A DNA stretch of 64,000 nucleotides, taken from positions 3,261,001 to 3,325,000 of the forward strand of contig NC_015914.1 in NCBI RefSeq assembly GCF_000222485.1, given 5' to 3'. Below are positions 45,601 to 54,250 of this stretch, one piece after another. The position numbers were made by a program, and so were the translations under genes. Origin of the DNA: Cyclobacterium marinum DSM 745. GTDB taxonomy: Bacteria; Bacteroidota; Bacteroidia; Cytophagales; Cyclobacteriaceae. Numbering within the stretch: the stretch's first letter is position 1; every line of letters starts with the position of its first letter. The notes under the pieces are model-generated. The model saw only the letters and a program-made list of their open reading frames with translations. It was not told the DNA's origin and searched no databases.

Positions 45601-46075
45601 CTTGGACAGGCCAATTATAGTTGTGAATGGTTCTCAATTAAGTTCTCAACTCCCTGCATCATCTTATCAATGGTATAGGAATGGTGTGCCAATTACAGGA
45701 GCCACTTCCAGGTCTTATATAGCCATTGATGAAGGAACCTATCAAGTAGCTGTAATAGACAATCAATGCAACAGGATTTCCGACGTGGTTGTCATTTCAG
45801 GGGCCGGTGACCTAAACCCTAATACTAAAGCCGGATATAGTATAGGTCCTAACCCCGTATCTGATAGGCTCTCCCTTTTTATCAATAACGACTTCATAGG
45901 GGAATTAAAAATAAGCTTATTTGATGTTACAGGGAAAAGAAAATTGGAGGAAACCTTTGTCAAACAAGAACAGGCCATTGAATATCTGATGGATTTTAAT
46001 CTCCCTTCCGGGCTGTATTTGTTACAAATTCAGGCAGGTAGGGAATTGCTTTCTTTTAAGGTATTACGAGAATAG
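42629..46075 (+). CDS. Secreted subtilase (S8) with a type A T9SS sorting domain
   Basis: 1148 residues. Signal peptide 1-20. The catalytic triad is Asp126 (VGIYDQTRP), His154 (NHATHVTG) and Ser365 (SGTSMASP), with oxyanion Asn271 (WAAGND). Residues about 440-560 form a beta-sandwich that often follows S8 domains. A beta-helix or jelly-roll region then runs to about 900. Next are a PKD-like segment with LSEGNISTLNWSFAGLG and an Ig-like segment. The last 80 residues (YSIGPNPVSDRLSL ... SGLYLLQIQAGR ... FKVLRE) are a type A T9SS sorting signal. So it is exported through the outer membrane and probably anchored. Likely supplies peptides to the SusCD pair upstream. Confidence 0.92.
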   Translation: MRKSIVLVIFLLLTWESYGQNPAFSNEGMQKVRSDVFQKLQESVGKHSLTNEEKRRISTTMGIPLRINLANNQSATFQYLDESSHPVYFTTFNLKAAKATETDALQEGGSLNLGLTGRDMIVGIYDQTRPKSNHNEFGNRVSQLDGSTEEISNHATHVTGTILAAGNNANAKGMATEATGWAFNWDADISKMTQNSYDPELNPGGHLVSNHSYGNLIGWYRDSNQNWSWAGNEGVSSQEDYRFGYYSSKSRQIDELTFAKPYYTIVWAAGNDRSDVGDGSKPSDGPEDTIGPEGVAKNNITVGAVSLLQDYNTPSDVFMSSFSSWGPVDDGRIKPDFVGMGVNVFSSAISNDGNGDSYATLSGTSMASPNVTGTLMLLQELYHQRNSGRYMRSATLKALAIHTTKEAGIDPGPDYMFGWGLLDAKAAADIIINEDGSSKVIRELQLEDNGDYQIEFISNGVDPIKVTIAWTDPAGSPAPVQLNPGNLMLVNDLDMRIVDESGTVYYPWSLNPAQGSGAVATRNGDNYRDNVEQIVIDNPSPQKYTLQVNHKGSLVNGQQDFSMIFSAGVTDGQSSTLYWIGENDDWEDPENWSLTSNGPSAGRIPDEGTRVVIDQPNIGERIQLSTEAKVFSFNVFGDERFILDLNQQNLIVVNGFRSGNQNMEINNGNILLDGVDEKESIVDFGQVTFTEVDLQFNSGRWQVLALPELGTLSINSAEVEFLVDSIFVENLSLLEGADISGSLNTIEFSNQLMVEENAMVTQPLDFLFSGTNGIYEDLQKLQDINLTNNGTNLVILASGDIENLVLSGHTEIESLTTVVNSLVLEPDALLTLQDGSTLSIVEKISHAPNPGGNALINAKGKASLIHDVYTKYCFEGLNVENVDLLGEAVINLDPQSSVVNADNWSNISCEDVIFVNFDVRFNCAGGITEFINLSEGNISTLNWSFAGLGTSNLENPTFVFNFSRTYQVTLEAAGPSGVKAFQRSISVSSNTLDRPIIVVNGSQLSSQLPASSYQWYRNGVPITGATSRSYIAIDEGTYQVAVIDNQCNRISDVVVISGAGDLNPNTKAGYSIGPNPVSDRLSLFINNDFIGELKISLFDVTGKRKLEETFVKQEQAIEYLMDFNLPSGLYLLQIQAGRELLSFKVLRE

Positions 46076-46125
46076 GTTGTTTGATCTTCCAATTAATTCC
46101 GCCAAATATTCCTGAGAACTTAATA

Positions 46126-46179
46126 AAAGCCCCCTAAATTCCTTTGTCTAATTCATGCCAGAAATATTTAGGGGGCTTT
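46126..46179. terminator. Bidirectional terminator between the subtilase and lipoprotein genes
   Basis: Perfect 14-bp arms AAAGCCCCCTAAAT (46126-46139) and ATTTAGGGGGCTTT (46166-46179), followed by TGTTT on the plus strand and preceded by TAATA on the other. It stands between convergent genes and can end both. Confidence 0.85.
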
Positions 46180-46228
46180 GTTTAATTAAATCCGGAAAAT
46201 GCCACAGAAAATCAATTGGGTGCTGCAA

Positions 46229-47641
46229 TCACTGATTATAGTATTCTTTTAAATCCTCGTCTACATTTTTCCAAACGGTTTTGGAAAAGAAAGTATTAAT
46301 TGAAGCTGCCCATCCTGTACCTTCACCTTTGGTTGAAACCACCACTTTTCCATCTACCAATTCCACCGTTCTAGTCACTTTGCCGGGGTGAAGGAGATGA
46401 GACCTTTCAAACCCATAATTATCAACTTGATTGGCCATGGTGTAGTTGGTAACAGAATTTTCAAAGTAATTAATTTTGGAGATGACCGGGTTGGTAGGAG
46501 TAAGGATCTCCACCCAAGTTAATTTACAATCTTCTACAGGTGAATTGTCAGGGGTAGGGGCAATAAAATTGGACTGTTGAAGCATGGCATTAAAAACACT
46601 TGAAACAGTACAATCAGGATTTGTATTAGGGTCACAGATTACTGTGGACAGTTCATCCCCTTCTTTCGGGTAAATGTGATAGTTTTCGTGTGAAGGGTCA
46701 TATACATCTTGCAACTGACCGTTATCACATACTGTATTAGCCGGGGGATTAGGATTTCCTCCCTCAGGGCAGTTTACATCAAAAAACCATAAAGTTCCAC
46801 CCTCTAAACATCCCGAAACATAAATGCTTATCTCTCTACTTATTTGAGGGTCATAAGGAATAGAAAAGGAACCACCTGAACTTACAAATCCATCAGCAGG
46901 GGAGGCCTCCCTGCATAATTTAAATGGTGGTGCCTGCCCACCCTCCAATAGAACAGGGCTTGTACTGGCCACCCATTCTCCATTATACCTGATATCCATT
47001 CTATCCTTTTGGGTATACATGAAATAGGAAATGTTTACGACTCCGGGAAAATCCCCCATGTCATAGGTTTTTACTGTGATTCCATCTTGGCCATTTACCC
47101 TGGGAAATGATTGGCCATTTCCACATCTATTTTCGGAATCTACTATGGAAACATTAATGGATTGTTTCTCACTGACGTTATTGTTTTGGTCATAGATACT
47201 GTAAGAGACTACAAAATCACCTTTTTGAATAAAACTGGGAATACCTATGGCTACCGCAAAACTATTGTCGGCAGGGTCTACAAGCTCCACAGGAGCATTC
47301 CAATGTTCTTGGGCACCGGCTACTTCAATATAAATTCCTTTCAATTGATCATTTGAGTCAAAAGCAAAGGGTAAAAAAAGGAAGTTGTCGTTGGTGATCA
47401 GTGCAGAAGAGATAGAAACAGTTATTTTTATTTGATCCGGATTTTTTGCGGAAGGCATATTCCCCTCCTCAAGCTCACCGTAAATTATAAGTTCTTTGTT
47501 TAATTCGTTGGGTTGCGTACTCGGGTCTATGGGCTGTTTCACCGGTAGCCTGGAATCTAGTTCTACATCCTCTTCAGGTGAACAAGCAAGGATTAAAAGT
47601 CCTATAAATGCTGTGAGTATAACTTTTATTTTAGCTTTCAT
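46229..47641 (-). CDS. Secreted lipoprotein with beta-rich domains, function unknown
   Basis: 470 residues. A good lipobox (LLILAC) at residue 20 is followed by an acidic, Pro-rich linker. Residues about 60-170 suggest an Ig-like or fibronectin-like domain (SISSALITNDNFLFLPFAFDS). Residues about 185-295 are a beta-sandwich with several cysteines (CREASP, SGCLEGG, VNCPEGG). The last part has a CDNGQLQDVYDP segment and a polar tail with little known similarity. No catalytic motif. Convergent with the subtilase operon and separate from it. Confidence 0.6.
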   Translation of the reverse strand: MKAKIKVILTAFIGLLILACSPEEDVELDSRLPVKQPIDPSTQPNELNKELIIYGELEEGNMPSAKNPDQIKITVSISSALITNDNFLFLPFAFDSNDQLKGIYIEVAGAQEHWNAPVELVDPADNSFAVAIGIPSFIQKGDFVVSYSIYDQNNNVSEKQSINVSIVDSENRCGNGQSFPRVNGQDGITVKTYDMGDFPGVVNISYFMYTQKDRMDIRYNGEWVASTSPVLLEGGQAPPFKLCREASPADGFVSSGGSFSIPYDPQISREISIYVSGCLEGGTLWFFDVNCPEGGNPNPPANTVCDNGQLQDVYDPSHENYHIYPKEGDELSTVICDPNTNPDCTVSSVFNAMLQQSNFIAPTPDNSPVEDCKLTWVEILTPTNPVISKINYFENSVTNYTMANQVDNYGFERSHLLHPGKVTRTVELVDGKVVVSTKGEGTGWAASINTFFSKTVWKNVDEDLKEYYNQ

Positions 47642-47832
47642 TTTTAGAAAATATTAGGGTTGTTAAATCCGAATTATATTATAGGATTTCCCGTGTTTAC
47701 GAGAAAAGTTGCAATCGAAAGAAAATCAGGCTGTTTGTAGCTTTTGGCATAGCACCGCTATGGTGAAAATGAAAATGGCAACGAAGTGGCTGATTTTGAA
47801 GCGATTTCAGCACGGAGTAGATGCTCTATTGC

Positions 47833-47842
47833 ATAATTCGGG
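47833..47842. repeat. Target-site duplication, left copy (ATAATTCGGG)
   Basis: Identical to 49236-49245. Ten bases fits the 8-13 bp range of IS4-family duplications, and the duplicated bases are the right tip of miniature element B. Confidence 0.9.
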
Positions 47843-47861
47843 CAATGTCGTTTAGTTAAGG
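47843..47861 (+). repeat. IS left terminal inverted repeat
   Basis: 19 bp, perfect complement of 49217-49235. Confidence 0.95.
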
Positions 47862-48040
47862 AAATTTTATTATTTTTAGGAAAGAAAAGGGAGCGTAGTT
47901 TTTTTGAAAATAATCTAACAACAATCAAGTCCTTTTCCTTTTCGAAGGACTTTTTAAAACTATTAAAAAACAATATAGAAAATGGATTAACACGCGATAG
48001 GTTCCGTACGACTAACACAGCGTTTGTTCGTCAGCGGTGT

Positions 48041-49222
48041 TTGGGTTTTACAGATCTTATCTACTTCATGTTGGGCCTGGGTAAATCGAGTGTTCAGCAA
48101 GAACTTGATAATTTTTTTTCCGACAAATCGGTCAGCTATTCCAAAGGAGCATTCAGTCAGCAACGATCCAAACTAAACCCCAAGGTGTTTACATGGCTCA
48201 ATGAACAACAATGTTCTTTTTATTATAAAAAAGCCAGCCATATTCGTAAATGGAAAGGTTTTCGGCTTATAGGTATCGACGGCAGTACTTTGCAGCTTCC
48301 TTACAGCAAAGAATTGGCAAAAGGTTTTGGCCATTTCGAAACCCGGACTGAAAACGGGAGAAAAGTAGTGTTAGCCCGTGTTTCCCAAGCCTACGATGTA
48401 CTCAACCAAATCAGTATAGATGCCAAGATCAAACATTACAGGACAAGTGAACTTGCTCTGTGTGAAAGTCATCTTCCCTGTCTAGGGCAGGGCGACCTGC
48501 TTATAATGGATAGGGCTTATGCGGCCTTTTGGCTCATGTCCACATTGGTTCAGCAACAGAAATCCTTTGTCATCAGGGTAAAGGCAAACAGATGGAAACA
48601 TGCAAAAGCATTTTTAGCATCTACCCAAAAACAGCAGATCATAGAGGTGTCCCCTTCCAAAGAGGCCTTAAACAGGTGTAGGGAAAGGAATATTCCTACT
48701 GAGGCACTCAAATTAAGGCTCGTACGGGTACCGATTGCATCAGGAGAAGACCATATATTGATAACCAACCTAGTTGACCATAGGAAGTGCCCTGTCAAGG
48801 AAATACGTGAGCTATACAGGAAAAGATGGCCTGTTGAAGAGTCTTTCAAGCTACTCAAAACCAGGGCGGAACTTGAAAACCTGAGCGGAAAGACGGCCAG
48901 GGCCGTTCTCCAGGATTTTAATAGAATCATTCTCAGGGCCAACTTGAGCAACATCCTCAGTAAAACACTTACCAAAAAAGGGATTGACTACTGTAATAAA
49001 AAACGGAAAAACACTTATCAGATCAACAGAACCCAAGCGTATCGTAAAACCAAATCTATAATTGATCAACTCAAACAAGGAATGGACAAAATCATTGGAA
49101 AAATATCTGATTATGCTTTCAAACTGTTGCTTCAACTTGAAATAGTACGGCCCAACAGGTCAGTTCCTAGAATAAAAAGGTATACTGCCAGACCCAGTAA
49201 TTTTATAACTTATAAACCTTAA
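48041..49222 (+). CDS. IS4-family DDE transposase
   Basis: 393 residues from a TTG at 48041. The catalytic Asp residues are in LIGIDGSTLQLP and LLIMDRAYAAF, and the Glu in YRKRWPVEESFKLLK, which fits the IS4 signature Y-x2-R-x3-E-x6-K exactly. The same frame is open upstream back to the IS end and reads protein-like (LTRDRFRTTNTAFVRQR directly before this start), but it has no ATG, GTG or TTG, so either an unusual start such as ATT near 47864 is used or the N-terminus has lost its start. The gene's stop lies within the right terminal repeat. Confidence 0.9.
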   Translation: MGFTDLIYFMLGLGKSSVQQELDNFFSDKSVSYSKGAFSQQRSKLNPKVFTWLNEQQCSFYYKKASHIRKWKGFRLIGIDGSTLQLPYSKELAKGFGHFETRTENGRKVVLARVSQAYDVLNQISIDAKIKHYRTSELALCESHLPCLGQGDLLIMDRAYAAFWLMSTLVQQQKSFVIRVKANRWKHAKAFLASTQKQQIIEVSPSKEALNRCRERNIPTEALKLRLVRVPIASGEDHILITNLVDHRKCPVKEIRELYRKRWPVEESFKLLKTRAELENLSGKTARAVLQDFNRIILRANLSNILSKTLTKKGIDYCNKKRKNTYQINRTQAYRKTKSIIDQLKQGMDKIIGKISDYAFKLLLQLEIVRPNRSVPRIKRYTARPSNFITYKP

Positions 49223-49235
49223 CTAAACGACATTG
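49217..49235 (-). repeat. IS right terminal inverted repeat
   Basis: 19 bp, perfect complement of 47843-47861; overlaps the transposase stop codon. Confidence 0.95.
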
Positions 49236-49245
49236 ATAATTCGGG
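49236..49245. repeat. Target-site duplication, right copy
   Basis: ATAATTCGGG, identical to 47833-47842, followed by TTAA that would be the outer flank of the miniature element. Confidence 0.9.
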
Positions 49246-49254
49246 TTAAAGTAA

Positions 49255-50037
49255 TTACAGATTAAGTAGGCCAAATCTTAAGGAAACTAGCGCAGAGGTG
49301 TCTGATAATTTTCCATAGGTTGTTTCAGCATAGGCCCCGCTTTTTAATAGAGAAAACCTCAATTCGATATCTTTGCTTAACGCAATGCCTGCAGAGGCGA
49401 AATAGCCGAAGTAGGGAGAAATTGGCGCTGTTGCTGAATCGTTTTCAGCGATGGTTGTTTTTACAGGATAATTTTCATTTGACTCTCCATTGATTTCAAC
49501 CCGTTGATTGATAGTCGTAGTTGTTTTAGAGGTTGTTCCCATACCACTGCCCAACTGAAAACCTGCTCCTAAAGAGAATAATCTACTGACCTTATACTGT
49601 AAAGAAAAGGGGGCTTCTAGGGTAGTCAGTTTGTACTTCTCCGTGTAGGATGCGAATTGATCAAATTGGTATTCTGGGTCCTTATCTGCTCCGTTTATCT
49701 CTATGGTGTAACCTCGCATAGTGAAGTTTATCCCTGTGCCAAAAGATATTTTCTTATTGAAAGTATAATTTGCAAATATCCCAAGGATCGGGTTGTATTG
49801 ATAAGGTAGCTTACCTTTCACCCTAAAGTTGTCACTTCCTGTACCTTCAAAGGTGGAAATCATATTTTCTAACCCGTTTTTCGCCCCTCCTGAGGGTGAG
49901 TTGGCCGAATAGCCTAACTGAAAGCCAATCGACAAAGGTTTCTGTAAAACCCTTGTCAATGTATCTTGGGCTGAACTATTGAAGTTCAGAAATAGATAGA
50001 TAATTGTGCTGATCGCTATAGTTCTTTTTTTACACAT
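49255..50037 (-). CDS. Outer-membrane beta-barrel protein (OMP_b-brl family)
   Basis: 260 residues. Signal peptide 1-24 (ends NSSAQ). The mature part is a series of amphipathic strands: SIGFQLGYSANSPSGG, LGIFANYTFNKKISFGTGI, FSLQYKVSRLFSLGAGFQLG and YFGYFASAGIALSKDIELRF, ending in LVSLRFGLLNL, typical of a small porin-like barrel. Function unknown. The stop lies only 10 nt from the right end of the interrupted miniature element, so transposition stopped just short of the coding region. Confidence 0.75.
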   Translation of the reverse strand: MCKKRTIAISTIIYLFLNFNSSAQDTLTRVLQKPLSIGFQLGYSANSPSGGAKNGLENMISTFEGTGSDNFRVKGKLPYQYNPILGIFANYTFNKKISFGTGINFTMRGYTIEINGADKDPEYQFDQFASYTEKYKLTTLEAPFSLQYKVSRLFSLGAGFQLGSGMGTTSKTTTTINQRVEINGESNENYPVKTTIAENDSATAPISPYFGYFASAGIALSKDIELRFSLLKSGAYAETTYGKLSDTSALVSLRFGLLNL

Positions 50038-50757
50038 AGTGATTTTGTTTGGAATGATTGATGATTGTTTTATCCTTTACCAAGCTCTATTTTTTGTAGG
50101 GGGATTTAATTGGAGGATTGACGAAAATTGGTTTTGGGAAAAGCCAATTGCTTTTCAGGTTTCTGAGAACAGTATGTTGTCCTCAAACAAAGTGAAAAGG
50201 GCCCATCGTATATTGCTTATTCCATATTTTCGCTCTAATTATCAATGAATTTTAAAGCAAAACATTAAGTCGGTTTTAATAATGTTTGGTGTTTTTACTA
50301 AGAGTTTGTGCATAGGGTAACAGGGTTAAATTGGAACATTGGTTGTCTGAGTAGGAGGTAGGTTGAATTTCAAGATTTATTATTTTTAAATCTAATACCG
50401 TTTATTTTTAGCGCTTCAGAAAATTTTTTTCGTGAACATGGATGGATAAGGCGTGAAAGTGTATCATCAATTCATAATCTTCCTTCCATAATAACTTTAT
50501 ATAAAAGGTAGTGGAATGCTTTGATGATGGATTTTAAATCGTTCCACTTCCTACCCTTTTACTGTAGAAACTGATCAACAAAGCCATATGAGTATAAGGT
50601 AAAGTAATGCCTTATTCGCCGGTATTTTTCTCCTAGAGAAAAGAGTTTTGTTGAGAAGGCTGGGGTTAATGAACAGAAGAAATGGGTATCCAAATAACAA
50701 AGCAGTGATATTTGTATCTTTTTTATGTAACTTTGTGGGCTCAATTGAAAAGAAAAA
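50038..50757. other. 720-bp intergenic stretch, no gene supported
   Basis: AT-rich region between divergent genes. Short frames exist on both strands but none has a start, composition or similarity that convinces. An imperfect inverted repeat (AAAAGGTAG and CCTACCCTTTT, about 50505-50563) and a hairpin AATTGGTTTT/AAAAGCCAATT near 50130-50155 are present. A -7 element at 50728-50735 serves queD. Confidence 0.5.
50728..50735 (+). promoter_or_regulatory. -7 promoter element of queD
   Basis: TAACTTTG lies 22 nt before the queD ATG. The only TTG nearby is too close (13 nt), so the -33 half is not assigned. Confidence 0.4.
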
Positions 50758-51177
50758 ATGGTACACGTATGTCGGAAAGAGCATTTTAATGCGGCCCATA
50801 AATTATGGAATCCGAAATGGTCTGAAGAAAAGAATAAATCGGTATTTGGTCCTTGTTCCAATGCAAATTGGCATGGACATAATTTTGAACTGATTGTCAC
50901 GATCAAAGGGAGACCTGATGAGGATACTGGTTTTGTGGTAGACCTAAAGCAGCTGAGCAACCTGATCCGAAAGGAAGTAATAGATAAAGTAGATCATAAA
51001 AACCTTAATGTAGACGTCCCTTTTATGGAAGGGAAAATGGCAAGCTGTGAGAATTTGGTCATGGAATTTTGGAAAATTCTTCAGCCGCAAGTGGATAAAA
51101 TGGTTAAGGATGGAGGGCTTTATAAGCTCACCTTGTATGAAACGCCGAGGAATTTTGTAGAATATTATGGGGAGTAG
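50758..51177 (+). CDS. queD: 6-carboxytetrahydropterin synthase (QueD / PTPS family)
   Basis: Forms carboxytetrahydropterin from dihydroneopterin triphosphate for queuosine synthesis. 139 residues. Zinc ligands: His14 in FNAAHKLWNP, then His-Gly-His in CSNANWHGHN. The catalytic cysteine precedes HGH by five residues, a spacing closer to pyruvoyl-tetrahydropterin synthases than to E. coli QueD. VDHKNLN and LYETPRNFVEYYGE give the catalytic His/Glu blocks. Presence of queE in the window supports QueD over a biopterin role. It starts at ATG 50758 and is followed by lpxB. Confidence 0.85.
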   Translation: MVHVCRKEHFNAAHKLWNPKWSEEKNKSVFGPCSNANWHGHNFELIVTIKGRPDEDTGFVVDLKQLSNLIRKEVIDKVDHKNLNVDVPFMEGKMASCENLVMEFWKILQPQVDKMVKDGGLYKLTLYETPRNFVEYYGE

Positions 51178-51206
51178 TTGCCTAACCCCTATTAAATGAA
51201 CTGCCA

Positions 51207-52313
51207 TTGAAGTATTACATAATTGCCGGAGAGAGATCAGGAGACCTGCATGGGGCTAATCTTCTACTTGCTTTGAAAGAAAAAGATCCTGAAGCCCAGT
51301 TTAGGGGAATGGGAGGCGAATACATGGAGGACGCAGGTTGTACCCTTTTTGCCCATTATAAGGAGATGGCTTTAATGGGCTTTGTGGAGGTATTGATTCA
51401 TTTTAGAAGGGTTTTTAAGTATTTATCTGCAGTTAAAAAAGATTTATTGGCCTACCAGCCGGATGCATTGATTTTGGTGGATTTCGCCGGTTTTAATATG
51501 AAAATGGCCACCTTCGCTACTAAAAAGAATATAAAAGTTCATTATTATATTTCACCAAAGGTTTGGGCTTGGAATCAAAAGAGAGCTTATGGCATAAAGA
51601 AAAATGTAGACAAGTTGTATACCATTTTACCATTTGAGCCTGAGTTTTTTAGAAAATTTGATTGGGAGGTGGATTATGTAGGCAATCCACTTTTAGATGA
51701 GATCAATAAGTTCAAGCCTGATTTGGATTTTTTAAGTCGGTATAATTTGGGAACTAAGCCTTTGATTGCCCTTCTTCCCGGAAGTAGAAAGCAAGAGGTA
51801 GACAAGATGTTGACCACCATGATTGCCTTAAAAAACAATTTTCAAAATGTAGATTGGGTAATTGCCGGTGTTAGAAACTTGCCCTCAGAAAGCTATGAAT
51901 TGGCTATTGATGCAGGAATTCAGGTGGTTTATGATAAAACCTATGATATCTTGCTGAATGCCAGGGCAGCAGTAGTTACTTCCGGAACGGCCACCCTCGA
52001 AACGGCACTTTTTAATGTGCCTCAGGTAGTGGTATACAAGACAAGTCGTATTTCCTATGCCATAGGAATGCAATTAATTAAAGTTGCTTTTGCTTCTTTG
52101 GTAAACTTGATTGTGGACAGAGAGGTTGTAAAAGAATTGATTCAAGGTGCCTATGAACCGGAATCTGTAAATGCAGAACTTCGAAGTATCTTAGAAGATG
52201 GGGCTAAACGTGAAAAGGTGTTGGAAGGCTATTTAGAATTGAAAAAACTATTGGGCAATAAAAAAGCCTCACAGGAAACTGCAAGGCTTATTTATGAAAG
52301 TATATCAGCTTAA
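51207..52313 (+). CDS. lpxB: Lipid A disaccharide synthase
   Basis: Joins UDP-diacylglucosamine and lipid X in lipid A synthesis at the inner membrane. 368 residues. [16 protein letters not shown] is the family start; [15 protein letters not shown] and [10 protein letters not shown] are conserved glycosyltransferase blocks, with [22 protein letters not shown] near the end. I accept a TTG start at 51207 because no ATG in frame lies near and the family sequence begins there ([13 protein letters not shown]). It lies 29 nt after queD. The end overlaps the clpX stop by 4 nt, tail to tail. Confidence 0.93.
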   Translation: MKYYIIAGERSGDLHGANLLLALKEKDPEAQFRGMGGEYMEDAGCTLFAHYKEMALMGFVEVLIHFRRVFKYLSAVKKDLLAYQPDALILVDFAGFNMKMATFATKKNIKVHYYISPKVWAWNQKRAYGIKKNVDKLYTILPFEPEFFRKFDWEVDYVGNPLLDEINKFKPDLDFLSRYNLGTKPLIALLPGSRKQEVDKMLTTMIALKNNFQNVDWVIAGVRNLPSESYELAIDAGIQVVYDKTYDILLNARAAVVTSGTATLETALFNVPQVVVYKTSRISYAIGMQLIKVAFASLVNLIVDREVVKELIQGAYEPESVNAELRSILEDGAKREKVLEGYLELKKLLGNKKASQETARLIYESISA

Positions 52314-53533
52314 GCTACCAGGAGCTTTTTAAACTTAGATTTCTCAAATTGTGTACGGGCGTATTCTTCGTCAATCACCAAGCTATGCTCACCTTCCTCA
52401 GATGGGAGTTCATACATGGCATCGGTGATAATTGCCTCACAAATTGACCTCAGTCCTCTAGCCCCGAGATTAAACTCCACTGCCTTTTCCACGATAAAGT
52501 CAATCCCTGACTCTTCAAATATTAAGGAAACATTCTCCATTGCCAAAAGCTTAACATATTGTTTGGTTAAGGCATTTTTTGGTTCTGTAAGAATTAATTT
52601 CAAGGAATCTTTGTCCAATGGATCCAAGTGCGTTAACACAGGAAGCCTTCCTATCAATTCAGGAATTAGACCAAAGGCTTTCAAATCTTGGGCAGTTACA
52701 TATTGCAATAAATTGGTCCGGTCGATCTCATCAGCATTTGTCTTTTTACTGAAGCCCAAAGGCTGGGTGTTCAAGCGTCCGGCAATATGTCTACCGATGC
52801 CGTCAAAAGCCCCACCACAAATAAACAAAATGTTTTCTGTGTTTACTGAGATCATTTTTTGGTCAGGATGCTTTCTCCCCCCTTGAGGTGGAACATTTAC
52901 CGTAGTACCTTCCAGTAATTTAAGCATTGCCTGTTGCACACCTTCTCCACTTACATCTCTGGTGATGGATGGATTGTCTGATTTCCTGGCAATTTTATCA
53001 AGCTCATCTATATAAACAATTCCACGCTCAGCAGCTTCCACATTGTAATCCGCCGCTTGGAGCAAACGAGTAAGAATGCTTTCTACATCTTCACCTACAT
53101 AGCCTGCCTCCGTCAAAACAGTAGCATCAGCGATGCAAAAAGGAACTTCGAGTGTTTTGGCGAGTGTCTTGGCCAAGTAAGTTTTACCTGTCCCCGTATC
53201 GCCCACCATTATAATATTGGATTTTTCAATCTTGACATCATCCGATTCCTGCTTTTGCCCCAATCTTTTGTAATGATTGTAAACCGCCACAGTCAAGACT
53301 TTTTTAGCCTCTTGTTGTCCAATAACGTATTGATCCAAATAGGCAGTAAGTTCTTTTGGTTTCTTTAATTTGAACTTAGGTTGTTTAGCATCCTTTTTCG
53401 TCTTGTCCTCTTCCCCTAATATCTGGAAGGCTTGTTCTATACAGAAATTACAGATATGCGCAGAAATGCCTGAAACCATTAGGTCCACATCTTTCTTATT
53501 CCTCCCACAAAATGAACATGTTACTTGCGCCAT
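52310..53533 (-). CDS. clpX: ATP-dependent Clp protease ATP-binding subunit ClpX
   Basis: AAA+ unfoldase that feeds substrates to ClpP. 407 residues. N-terminal zinc-binding domain [15 protein letters not shown] with the second pair CNFC; Walker [16 protein letters not shown]; Walker [15 protein letters not shown]; pore and sensor loops in [14 protein letters not shown] and [10 protein letters not shown]. The IGF-like loop that docks on ClpP is not checked residue by residue. It follows clpP by 7 nt in the classic tig-clpP-clpX order. Confidence 0.96.
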   Translation of the reverse strand: MAQVTCSFCGRNKKDVDLMVSGISAHICNFCIEQAFQILGEEDKTKKDAKQPKFKLKKPKELTAYLDQYVIGQQEAKKVLTVAVYNHYKRLGQKQESDDVKIEKSNIIMVGDTGTGKTYLAKTLAKTLEVPFCIADATVLTEAGYVGEDVESILTRLLQAADYNVEAAERGIVYIDELDKIARKSDNPSITRDVSGEGVQQAMLKLLEGTTVNVPPQGGRKHPDQKMISVNTENILFICGGAFDGIGRHIAGRLNTQPLGFSKKTNADEIDRTNLLQYVTAQDLKAFGLIPELIGRLPVLTHLDPLDKDSLKLILTEPKNALTKQYVKLLAMENVSLIFEESGIDFIVEKAVEFNLGARGLRSICEAIITDAMYELPSEEGEHSLVIDEEYARTQFEKSKFKKLLVA

Positions 53534-53540
53534 TCAGTTT

Positions 53541-54212
53541 TTATTTTACTTTTTTCGTCAAAACTTCATCAATTAAGCCGTATTCTTTGGCAGCTGATGC
53601 TCTCATCCAGTAATCTCTGTCTGAGTCAATTTCAATTTGTTCGATGCTTTTTCCACTATGCTGGGCAAGAATCTCGTAAAGCTCTTGTCTCAATTCTAAA
53701 ATTTGCCTAACAGAGATCTCCATATCTTTGGATTGACCTTGCATCCCTCCTGAAGGCTGGTGGATCATTACCCTTGCATGGGGTAGTGCTGCACGTTTGC
53801 CTGCCGCACCGCCTGCCAGTAATACTGCTCCCATGGAGGCTGCTAATCCGGTACATATGGTTCCCACTTCCGGACTAATGTATTGCATGGTGTCATAAAT
53901 CCCTAAACCTGCATATACTGATCCCCCAGGGCTATTGACATACAGCAAGATGTCTTTCTTTGCATCAACAGACTCCAAAAATAACAATTGCGCAGTAATA
54001 ATATTCGCAATATTGTCATCTACTCCTGTTCCAAGAAAAATAATCCTATCCATTATTAGTCTGGAAAACACATCTATTTCTCTGAAATTGGTAGGCCTTT
54101 CTTCAATGACTGCTCGGGTCATGTTTTCCACAGAGTGGATATATTGGTCAAAAGTATTGCCACTGATTCCTTGGCCTTTGACTGCGAATTTTCTGAATTC
54201 CTCTCTATTCAT
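53541..54212 (-). CDS. clpP: ATP-dependent Clp protease proteolytic subunit
   Basis: Serine protease forming a 14-mer chamber. 223 residues. Catalytic Ser126 in [11 protein letters not shown], His151 in [11 protein letters not shown] and the Asp in DRDYWM complete the triad. [17 protein letters not shown] is the conserved head region. Precedes clpX by 7 nt. A terminator lies between this gene and tig. Confidence 0.96.
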   Translation of the reverse strand: MNREEFRKFAVKGQGISGNTFDQYIHSVENMTRAVIEERPTNFREIDVFSRLIMDRIIFLGTGVDDNIANIITAQLLFLESVDAKKDILLYVNSPGGSVYAGLGIYDTMQYISPEVGTICTGLAASMGAVLLAGGAAGKRAALPHARVMIHQPSGGMQGQSKDMEISVRQILELRQELYEILAQHSGKSIEQIEIDSDRDYWMRASAAKEYGLIDEVLTKKVK

Positions 54213-54250
54213 TTTTACTTTTCTCTAAGATTAATATTACAAAAATAAAA

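Larger units (their letters stand above)
47843..49235. mobile_element. IS4-family insertion sequence (1393 bp, apparently complete)
   Basis: Perfect 19-bp terminal inverted repeats CAATGTCGTTTAGTTAAGG at 47843-47861 and 49217-49235, flanked by the 10-bp direct repeat ATAATTCGGG. It encodes one DDE transposase on the plus strand, occupying most of the element. Clean ends and intact duplication suggest recent insertion. The insertion fell on the end of a miniature element. Confidence 0.93.
47667..49245. mobile_element. Miniature inverted-repeat element, copy B, interrupted by an IS4 element
   Basis: Without the insertion this copy is about 176 bp. The left end reads TCCGAATTATATTATAGG after TTAA (47663-47666); the right end, reverse-complemented, reads CCCGAATTATGCAATAG, before TTAA at 49246-49249. 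The interior shares long blocks with copy A (47713-47733 against 18333-18353, for example) and an equivalent hairpin in the left part with different bases, TTTCCCGT/ACGAGAAA. The inserted IS duplicated the last ten bases of this element. Confidence 0.75.

Noticed and set aside
47758..48018. 86-codon minus-strand frame across the IS left end
   Set aside because: It crosses the junction between miniature element and IS, so it was created by the insertion.
52416..52886. 156-codon plus-strand frame inside clpX
   Set aside because: Shadow of the clpX coding strand; no start context or similarity.
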